The translations under genes were made by a program, and so were the position numbers. Positions 1 through 5,520 of a stretch of DNA of 7,473 bases are shown here, in pieces (position 1 is the first letter of the stretch; each line of letters starts with the position of its first letter). This stretch comes from G039029935 sp039029935 (GTDB taxonomy: Bacteria; Chloroflexota; Anaerolineae; Caldilineales; Caldilineaceae): assembly GCA_039029935.1 (NCBI GenBank), contig JBCCFC010000671.1, positions 1 to 7,473 on the forward strand. The letters are read 5' to 3'. The notes under the pieces were generated by a model, which was not told the origin of the DNA, ran no database searches, and worked only from the letters and a program-made list of their open reading frames with translations.

Positions 1-20
1 GAAATGGGGGTGTATTTTGC

Positions 21-51
21 GGGGGGCGGGTTGGGTCGATTGGGTTGTGGG
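21..51 (+). other. G-rich tract, potential G-quadruplex
   Basis: Five runs of at least three G lie within 31 bases: 21-26, 28-30, 33-35, 42-44 and 49-51, with loops of 1, 2, 6 and 4 bases. This fits the usual G3+N1-7 quadruplex pattern on the plus strand, and another five-G run lies at 6-10. Both visible genes are on the minus strand, so their RNA would carry the C-rich complement here. Any function is unknown. Confidence 0.55.
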
Positions 52-54
52 ATA

Positions 55-66
55 CCCAAATTTGGG
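55..66. repeat. 12-base perfect palindrome CCCAAATTTGGG
   Basis: CCCAAATTTGGG is a perfect palindrome with no spacer, four bases after the G-rich tract. Such a site could bind a dimeric regulator, but no promoter or gene start is visible beside it. Chance occurrence is possible. Confidence 0.5.
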
Positions 67-72
67 CAGAAT

Positions 73-88
73 TTGAGGCATTCCTCAA
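73..88. repeat. Small hairpin, 6-bp stem
   Basis: TTGAGG and CCTCAA are complementary around a four-base loop (CATT). No T-run follows on either strand, so the case for an intrinsic terminator is weak. Confidence 0.35.
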
Positions 89-111
89 CCCTTTCGACCG
101 CAAAATTTAAA

Positions 112-134
112 ATAGACTGTTCAATATAGACTGT
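112..134. repeat. Direct repeat of ATAGACTGT
   Basis: The 9-mer ATAGACTGT occurs at 112-120 and again at 126-134, giving a 14-base period. No complementary copy was seen on the far side of the inverted repeat, so it does not look like a transposon end. Confidence 0.4.
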
Positions 135-174
135 CACGCTGGTAGCGATGACCTACGGTTCTACTTGACAAAGG

Positions 175-220
175 GCTATCAGCGATGTGTTGGGTTTGCC
201 AACTTATCACCGCTGATAGC
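175..220. repeat. Compound inverted repeat (10-bp outer stem, 5-bp inner stem)
   Basis: GCTATCAGCG (175-184) is perfectly complementary to CGCTGATAGC (211-220). Inside it GTTGG (189-193) pairs with CCAAC (199-203) around a five-base loop. The two stems are separated by internal loops of 4 and 7 bases. It lies about 175 bases past the stop of the large minus-strand gene, so it could end or protect that transcript. On the minus strand it is followed by CCTTTGTC rather than a T-run, so a classical intrinsic terminator is not shown. It could also be a structured RNA element or a remnant of an interspersed repeat. Confidence 0.5.
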
Positions 221-352
221 TGGGAATTTGATTCCAGTATATCCTCGAAAAGGTCGCCAGGATTACGAAGAACCTCCGATGACTCTCCGAAATATTTTGT
301 GCGAGCAAAGGCTATTCTTGCCATTCTTTATTGCGGATAATTCTCTGCGACA

Positions 353-397
353 CCGAATACCGACCTACCGAATACTGACCTACCGAATACTGACCTA
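353..397. repeat. Three tandem 15-base repeats covering the stop codon
   Basis: Three copies of CCGAATACYGACCTA sit head to tail at 353-367, 368-382 and 383-397, differing only at position 9 (C in the first, T in the others). Read on the minus strand each unit is TAGGTCRGTATTCGG. The copy nearest the gene supplies the TAG stop codon (395-397) of the large surface protein. Because 15 is a multiple of three, the other two copies place further TAG codons in the same frame at 380-382 and 365-367. Confidence 0.85.
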
Positions 398-3300
398 CTG
401 CCCCACCGCCTCCACCGTCACCATCACACTACTCTGCGCCGTATTCCCCTCGGTGTCGCGAATCAACACCATAAAGGCATCCTCACCCACAAAGTGGCGG
501 TCGGCTGTGTAGAAAATTGTGCCGTCGTCATTCACCTGTGTGACCCCATGTGCGGGACGGCTGGTGAACTCAACACGTAGGTTGGTGTCACCCGTCGCTG
601 GCTCATCGGGGTCACGGTCATTGGCAAGCACGTCGATCAACACACGCTCGCCAGACCGTGTGATGGCAAAATCATCCACCGCCGTTGGTGGATCGCTGAG
701 AGCCAGCACCTCGATACGCACCAGCGTGGTGGCCTCATTGCCTGCCGCGTCTTCAATCGTGTAGCTAAAGCGGTCGATGCCATTAAAGTTCTCGGCGGGT
801 GTATAGGTGACAGTGTTGTCGTCATTGAGTACAGCCGCACCTGTCTGTGGCGTCCCCAACGCCGTGATCGCGAGGGCATCGCCATCGCTGTCCGAATCGT
901 TTGCAATCAGGTTGAGCCGCACGGTCGTGTCTTCGTCAATCGACAGCAGGTCCTCGACCGCCACTGGTGCATCGTTAAAGGTGATGATGTTGACGGTGAC
1001 AAGTGCCGTGTCTATGTTTTGCGCTGCGTCAGGTTGTTGTGTATCAGAGACCGTGTACTCAAAGTGATCCTGCCCCGCAAATCCGGGCGGTGGCGTATAG
1101 GTCAGCGTGTTGTCCGCATTGACAGTGACACGACCCTGGCCGCGTATGACACCCAGAATCTGAGCGGTACTAATGTTGCGAACATTGTCATTGGCGAGCA
1201 CATCAAGCGTCGCTGGTGTGTCTTCTAGGACAGAGACGATATCATCCTGCGCAATATCGGTTTCAGCATCACCATTACCGTTGGGCTGGCCGACAACAAT
1301 AGTCGTCTTGCCACCAAAATCCGCATCCTCTTGAAGATGTTCGGTTGTGGTTCGACCGATGTGGCGAACGATGCCGCGCTGTGCCATGATTGCCTGTGCA
1401 GGTGGCGCATCGGCAGTACAACTAGGGTCTACCTCGACGATATATTCAAAGCTATCGACCCCCTCAAAGCCCAGATTGGGTGTATACATCACCGTGCCAT
1501 CCTCATTGAGGACCACCGTGCCATTTTCAGGCTGAGTCACACCCACTGTTCTGAAATGGGCCGCGCCATCACTCTGCGTGGCATCATCTGGATTGACATC
1601 ATTGGCGCGTGGGTCAATCTCAATCGGTGTATCTGGCTCGGTAAAGGCAATATCATCCACTGCCTCCGGCTCATCGGCAATGCCACGCACGACGACCACG
1701 ACCGAGGCCAAGGCACTGCCCCCGCGCCCATCCTCGACCGTGTAGAGGAAGCCATCCTCACCCTTGAAATCCGCATTGGGTGTATAGCGCACACGTCCGG
1801 CGGTATCCAGTGTGACCACGCCCGACGCTGGCTGGGTCACATTGGTCAGTGCCAGCGTATCGCCATCAGGATCGCTATCATTGTTGAGCACATCAATAGT
1901 CAGCCCACCATCTTCCTCGGTGACAACGACATCATCCACTGGTTGCGGCGGGTCATTGACTGCCTCCACCGTGACATTGACCGTCGCCTCGGCACGACCA
2001 CCCTTGCCATCGGCAATGGTATAGGTAAAGCTATCCGCCCCCACAAAGCCTGGCTTGGGTCGATAGAGAATCGTGTTGTCGGCACAGATTGCCAGTTGAC
2101 CGATGGCGTCTTGAACAGATTGCTCAACAGTGAAGGGGCCTGCACTGGCCGCAGCCTGCACCACGCCCAAGGCCAGTTGACCGCCATTGCTTGTGCCCGA
2201 AATTGCCACCACTTTGAGCGCATCGCCATCTGGATCGCTGTCATTGCTCAAAACCGGAATCCGTTGTGGCGTATCTTCCAGCACGGTCGCCGCATCATCA
2301 CCCGCAACAGGCAATGCATTGGTCGGTGTAGGTGTAAAGGTTGGCGTAAACGTGGGCGTTGGCTCCACTATAGCTGTTGGGACAGTCGATGGCGTGGACG
2401 TCGCATCGTCAGGGATGTTCACAGGTGCGATGGGCGTGACAGTTGCTGTTGCTGTAGGTGTTGCTGTAGGTGTAGCGGTTGCAGTCGCCGTTGCAGTCGC
2501 CGTTGGCGAAGGCGTGACTGTCGCAGATGGCGTGATGGTGGGCGTAGGCGTCTCCGTCGCCAAAGGTGCTTCCACATTGATGGTGACAGTCGAGCGGTCA
2601 TTCGCACCCTCAGCATCACTAACCAACACCATAAATGAGTCCGTCCCCACAAAGTGACGGTCAGCGGTATAGGTCACTGTGCCATCATCGTTGACAACGA
2701 CATTCCCATGCTCCGGACGCCCCACAAAGGTCAACTCAAGTACCGCATCGGGGTCATCGGGGTCAAAGTCATTGGCAAGCACGTCGATGACCAGCGGCAC
2801 ACCGCCCTCGGCCAACACCTGATCAGGCACGGCATTGGGCGGATCATTGACCGCTTCCACTGTGATGATGACCAGCCCGGTTGCTAGGCTACCCACCGCA
2901 TCCTCGATGGTATAGGCAAAGCGGTCTTCGCCTGCAAAATCGGTATTGGGTGTGTAAGAGACTGTGCTGTCGGCATTGGTCACGACTTCGCCATTGACAG
3001 GCGCATCGACTGTGACCAACTGAATCGCATCGCCATCAGGATCGCTATCATTTGCCAACAGCGCAATCTGGACGCTCTCCTCTTCTAACGTTGTCACCAA
3101 ATCTTCCACAGCAATGGGCGCATCATTGGTCCCAACAATGGTGATGACGACTTGTGCGCTGGCGGCGCTAATTTCATTGTCCGTGACATCATAGGTAAAG
3201 ATATCCTGTCCACTAAAGCCCGGTGGTGGCGTATAGGTCAGCGTATTGTCCTCATTGATTACGACTCGCCCCTGTCCATGTGTGACACCGATGACCGACA

Positions 3301-5377
3301 ACGGCTCTCCGAAGGCGTGGCTATCGTTGCTGAGAACATCAACCGTCACGACCTCATCCTCGTTGATGGTGGCGGCATCATCAACAGCGGTGATATCGTC
3401 ACTGTCGATGATACTGCCACCAACAATGACGGTGATTGTGCCGTCGGCATCGTTTGCTTGAGTATCACTTCGTGTAGTTGTATTGATAGCTGCACCGCCT
3501 GTATCCAACGAGTAGGTAAAGCTATCAATCCCCTCAAACCCCACGTTGGGTGTATAGGTGATGGTGTTATCGTCATTGAGCGTGGCGACGCCATTGGCGG
3601 GTTGGCTGATGGTTGCAATCACAAAGCCTGCGACATCATCCGCCAATGACAGATCATCAGGCTGGATATCATTGGCCGTTGGCGCAAAGGAGATGGGCGC
3701 GTCGATGGGTGTCAAGATGGTGTCATCAACCGCCTGTGGTGCGTCTGGCACAGCAATCACGGTTACAAGCACGGTTCCATCCGCCTGCCCCCCCTGCCCA
3801 TCACTAACGCGGTAGATGAAACGATCCTCGCCATTAAAGTCCGTGCGTGGTGTATAGCGAAGCAGGTCACCAGCTAGGATTTCAACACTGCCATTGCGTG
3901 GCTGAGTGACCGAGGCGATAGACAGTGTATCGTCATCCGGATCGCTGTCATTTGCCAACACATTGATGGTGACAGCGGTCTCTTCCTCTGTGGTGGCACT
4001 GTCCAGCAGCCCCTCTGGGTTATCGTTGATTGGCTCAACAAAAACGATGAGCTGACCCGTGGCGCGTCCCCCAAAGCCATCCACAACGGTATAGGTCACA
4101 CGCTCAACCCCACTAAAGTTCGGTGCGGGGATGTACTGGATGGTGTTGTCGGCACAGATGATCAGACGCCCCGGAATATCGACCAACGACTTCTCCAGCC
4201 GAAATGGGCTTGCTGTGCTATCAGGGCTGTCAGTGATGTTAGTGATGTCTAGACCCGCAGCGTGAGTCAAGAGAGCTTGGCCCCCCGCACTCCCGCGCGA
4301 GACTTCGACAATGCGCAACGAGTCGCCATCCAAATCGGCGTCATTTGCCAACACATCCACGCGAACAGCCGTATCTTCGGGCAACGAGGCGTTGTCATCC
4401 AACACAATTGGTTCATTGTTGGGCAATGATGGGTCATGGGGCAGCGGTTCACCCGCAGTGGGTGTGGCTTGGGGCGTGGTTGTTATAATGAGCGGAAGCG
4501 GTGTCACGGTTGGCGGGAGGATTGGGGTGACGGTTGCCGTTGATGGTTGGCTGGGTGAGCCGGGGACAGAACCTGTTGCAGGCGTATTGGTTGCTGGCGG
4601 GGTGCTTGTCGTCGGAAGATTGGGTGGCACGACAGTAGCTGGTGGTACAGTGGCTGTAACGACGCTGGTCGCAACGGGTGTATCAGGCAGCGGCGTATCA
4701 GGCAACGGTGTATCAGGCAGTGGCGTATTTTCGACAGTGACCGTCACCGTTGGGACGGATGTCACGGTGATGGTGGGGCTATCGGCACCGTGAATGAGTA
4801 CCGTGCTGCCAGCCGTGCTACCGGGCACATCAAAGCCATCTGGATTGCTAAAGCTCGGCGGTGGCAGACTCGAAAACCCGACCGCTGCCATGAGTGTCTC
4901 GCCGGGGTTGGGCTCACAAACAACGGTAAATGCAATCTGCACAAATTGTCCGCTATCCGTCAACACAGTCGCAAAGGGGCTGTAATCGGCAAAGATAAAG
5001 TCAATTTCGCCATCACCATCGCTGGCATCATAGCTAACGACTGGGTTATAGCTTGCAGGTGCATCCCACGAGATCGCATCGCTGATGTTATCGCCATTGC
5101 CATCGCTTGCATCAAACGCCAAGCAGTTTTCATCATAGTCAACCGAAAAGAGTACTGCCGAGATGCTGTTTCCATGACTGGCAAAGGCAATCGATACAGA
5201 AACCGTGTCTCCAACCACCACAGGACCCACATCCCCAACCGTCAACGACGGCCCCGACGCTTGCCCCTGCACCGTCATAAACTGTAGAAGATGCCCCTGA
5301 ACCCCCCAAGCGATCCCCATGAGGAGAAGAACCACTGTTACTACCGTAAATATCCAAGTTTGTGCTTTATTGTTCAT
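395..5377 (-). CDS. Giant surface protein: cohesin-like domain plus 12 cadherin/Ig-like repeats
   Basis: This 1660-residue exported protein is probably an adhesin or cell-surface scaffold. Residues 9-27 form a hydrophobic signal or anchor helix; cleavage after GQA-40 is plausible. Residues 44-196 resemble a cohesin domain: the start LTVGDV, a VDYDENCLAFD strand, the Asp-rich DGDGEIDF stretch and the end SFSNPDGFDVPGS. Residues 197-322 and 937-1020 are Thr/Pro-rich linkers. Residues 323-936 and 1021-1658 each hold six domains of the bacterial cadherin/Ig-like tandem type (Big_9/Cadherin_5-like, about 90-125 residues). Many carry the hallmarks EDT, VLANDSDPDGD, GxVxxNxDxTxTYTP, F.G.D.F.Y and NDPP, and the Asp clusters probably bind calcium. 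I see no C-terminal sortase, S-layer or membrane anchor; the chain ends inside the last domain, so attachment may rely on the N-terminal helix. The start at 5377 is the first Met before the signal helix, but the ribosome binding site (GAGCG) is weak. It follows the protease-like gene after 143 bases on the same strand. Substrate or ligand is unknown. Confidence 0.93.
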   Translation of the reverse strand: MNNKAQTWIFTVVTVVLLLMGIAWGVQGHLLQFMTVQGQASGPSLTVGDVGPVVVGDTVSVSIAFASHGNSISAVLFSVDYDENCLAFDASDGNGDNISDAISWDAPASYNPVVSYDASDGDGEIDFIFADYSPFATVLTDSGQFVQIAFTVVCEPNPGETLMAAVGFSSLPPPSFSNPDGFDVPGSTAGSTVLIHGADSPTITVTSVPTVTVTVENTPLPDTPLPDTPLPDTPVATSVVTATVPPATVVPPNLPTTSTPPATNTPATGSVPGSPSQPSTATVTPILPPTVTPLPLIITTTPQATPTAGEPLPHDPSLPNNEPIVLDDNASLPEDTAVRVDVLANDADLDGDSLRIVEVSRGSAGGQALLTHAAGLDITNITDSPDSTASPFRLEKSLVDIPGRLIICADNTIQYIPAPNFSGVERVTYTVVDGFGGRATGQLIVFVEPINDNPEGLLDSATTEEETAVTINVLANDSDPDDDTLSIASVTQPRNGSVEILAGDLLRYTPRTDFNGEDRFIYRVSDGQGGQADGTVLVTVIAVPDAPQAVDDTILTPIDAPISFAPTANDIQPDDLSLADDVAGFVIATISQPANGVATLNDDNTITYTPNVGFEGIDSFTYSLDTGGAAINTTTRSDTQANDADGTITVIVGGSIIDSDDITAVDDAATINEDEVVTVDVLSNDSHAFGEPLSVIGVTHGQGRVVINEDNTLTYTPPPGFSGQDIFTYDVTDNEISAASAQVVITIVGTNDAPIAVEDLVTTLEEESVQIALLANDSDPDGDAIQLVTVDAPVNGEVVTNADSTVSYTPNTDFAGEDRFAYTIEDAVGSLATGLVIITVEAVNDPPNAVPDQVLAEGGVPLVIDVLANDFDPDDPDAVLELTFVGRPEHGNVVVNDDGTVTYTADRHFVGTDSFMVLVSDAEGANDRSTVTINVEAPLATETPTPTITPSATVTPSPTATATATATATPTATPTATATVTPIAPVNIPDDATSTPSTVPTAIVEPTPTFTPTFTPTPTNALPVAGDDAATVLEDTPQRIPVLSNDSDPDGDALKVVAISGTSNGGQLALGVVQAAASAGPFTVEQSVQDAIGQLAICADNTILYRPKPGFVGADSFTYTIADGKGGRAEATVNVTVEAVNDPPQPVDDVVVTEEDGGLTIDVLNNDSDPDGDTLALTNVTQPASGVVTLDTAGRVRYTPNADFKGEDGFLYTVEDGRGGSALASVVVVVRGIADEPEAVDDIAFTEPDTPIEIDPRANDVNPDDATQSDGAAHFRTVGVTQPENGTVVLNEDGTVMYTPNLGFEGVDSFEYIVEVDPSCTADAPPAQAIMAQRGIVRHIGRTTTEHLQEDADFGGKTTIVVGQPNGNGDAETDIAQDDIVSVLEDTPATLDVLANDNVRNISTAQILGVIRGQGRVTVNADNTLTYTPPPGFAGQDHFEYTVSDTQQPDAAQNIDTALVTVNIITFNDAPVAVEDLLSIDEDTTVRLNLIANDSDSDGDALAITALGTPQTGAAVLNDDNTVTYTPAENFNGIDRFSYTIEDAAGNEATTLVRIEVLALSDPPTAVDDFAITRSGERVLIDVLANDRDPDEPATGDTNLRVEFTSRPAHGVTQVNDDGTIFYTADRHFVGEDAFMVLIRDTEGNTAQSSVMVTVEAVGQ
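404..2317 (-). repeat. Six-domain block B of the surface protein
   Basis: This encodes residues 1021-1658. Approximate domain limits are B1 1022-1141, B2 1144-1234, B3 1238-1363, B4 1374-1468, B5 1471-1562 and B6 1565-1658. Each domain resembles the domain at the same position in block A more than its neighbours by its signature: B1 has ICADNTI, B3 has NLGFEGVDSF, B4 has GQGRV and NTLTYTPPPGF, B5 has AVEDL, and B6 has YTADRHFVG. B3 carries an extra segment at residues 1315-1365. Confidence 0.8.
2318..2569 (-). repeat. Low-complexity Thr/Pro linker between domain blocks
   Basis: This encodes residues 937-1020, dominated by Thr, Pro, Ala, Ser and Val, with runs such as TATATATATPTATPTATA and TPTFTPTFTPTPT. 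The DNA at about 2442-2515 is a degenerate short tandem repeat (GTTGCTGTAGGT and GTTGCAGTCGCC variants), prone to slippage. Linkers of this kind are typically extended and may carry O-linked sugars; that last point is inference. Confidence 0.85.
2570..4411 (-). repeat. Six-domain block A of the surface protein
   Basis: This encodes residues 323-936. Approximate domain limits are A1 323-450, A2 455-545, A3 547-655, A4 660-752, A5 753-845 and A6 847-936. Canonical NDSDPDGD-type Asp clusters are present in A1, A2 and A5, with variants in A3 and A6, and are largely lost in A4. The domain order and signatures match block B. Short stretches are still identical at DNA level, for example GGTGGCGTATAGGTCAGCGT at both 3225-3244 (A4) and 1089-1108 (B4). 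Confidence 0.8.
4412..4789 (-). repeat. Thr/Pro linker between cohesin-like domain and block A
   Basis: This encodes residues 197-322, rich in Thr, Pro, Val and Ala, with motifs such as TVTSVPTVTVTV and PPTVTPLP. It probably acts as a flexible or extended spacer that holds the cohesin-like domain away from the cadherin-like rod. Confidence 0.85.
4677..4721. repeat. Three 15-base in-frame repeats encoding LPDTP
   Basis: GGYGTATCAGGCARY occurs three times without gaps (4677-4691, 4692-4706, 4707-4721), followed by a partial copy GGCGTAT. It encodes LPDTP three times at residues 220-234. The copies differ by one or two bases, which suggests a fairly recent expansion. Confidence 0.85.
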
Positions 5378-5398
5378 TATTTCGCTCAGATAATTTTG

Positions 5399-5454
5399 GT
5401 GAAGAGTGATAAGTGATAAGTGAAGAGTGATAAGTGAAGAGTGATAAGTGATGA
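5399..5454. repeat. Array of eight 7-base repeats
   Basis: Eight contiguous 7-mers are of the types GTGAAGA (three), GTGATAA (four) and GTGATGA (one). The array lies 21 bases upstream of the start codon of the large surface protein, within the intergenic gap. Similar short tandem 7-mers are known from intergenic regions of cyanobacteria and other large bacterial genomes. Confidence 0.9.
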
Positions 5455-5464
5455 GTCAACAATT

Positions 5465-5520
5465 AACTCTTCAACTCTTCAACTCTTCAACCCTTCAACC
5501 TTTCCACTCCTCAACCCTTC
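5465..5520. repeat. Array of seven degenerate 8-base repeats
   Basis: Three perfect copies of AACTCTTC are followed by AACCCTTC, AACCTTTC, CACTCCTC and AACCCTTC. The array ends at the base next to the stop codon of the upstream gene (5521-5523). Its core ACTCTTC is the reverse complement of GAAGAGT in the neighbouring 7-mer array, so RNA from this gap could fold back; for example TGAAGAGT (5435-5442) can pair with ACTCTTCA (5474-5481). Confidence 0.88.

Larger units (their letters stand above)
1..394. other. Non-coding stretch downstream of the large gene
   Basis: No convincing gene was found on either strand. The short open frames here have no recognisable domain, no clear ribosome binding site, and run across the inverted repeat. 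I saw no tRNA- or rRNA-like sequence. What it holds is listed separately: a G-rich tract, a 12-base palindrome, a small hairpin, a 9-base direct repeat, a compound inverted repeat and part of a 15-base tandem repeat. Confidence 0.6.

Noticed and set aside
73..88. Hairpin as intrinsic terminator
   Set aside because: The stem is only 6 bp and no T-run follows on either strand.
165..193. TTGACA at 165-170 as a plus-strand promoter
   Set aside because: No -10-like element lies at 16-18 bases spacing, and no plus-strand gene follows.
121..324. 67-residue open frame on the minus strand
   Set aside because: It has no clear ribosome binding site, no recognised domain, and crosses the compound inverted repeat. 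It is more likely non-coding spacer or a repeat remnant.
1331..2638. 435-residue open frame on the plus strand
   Set aside because: It lies wholly opposite the well-supported domain-repeat gene, its translation has odd Cys/Arg-rich low-complexity stretches, and no known domain is seen. It is a shadow of repetitive coding DNA.
4253..4267. THAAG (residues 371-375) as a LapG-type cleavage site
   Set aside because: It resembles TAAG only loosely, sits inside domain A1 rather than in an exposed N-terminal linker, and short motifs like this arise by chance.
4676..4720. LPDTP repeats as sortase signals
   Set aside because: They are internal, lack the Gly of LPxTG, and are not followed by a hydrophobic segment and basic tail. 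They are linker repeats.
5399..5520. Repeat arrays as a CRISPR
   Set aside because: The units are 7 and 8 bases without unique spacers; they are simple tandem arrays.
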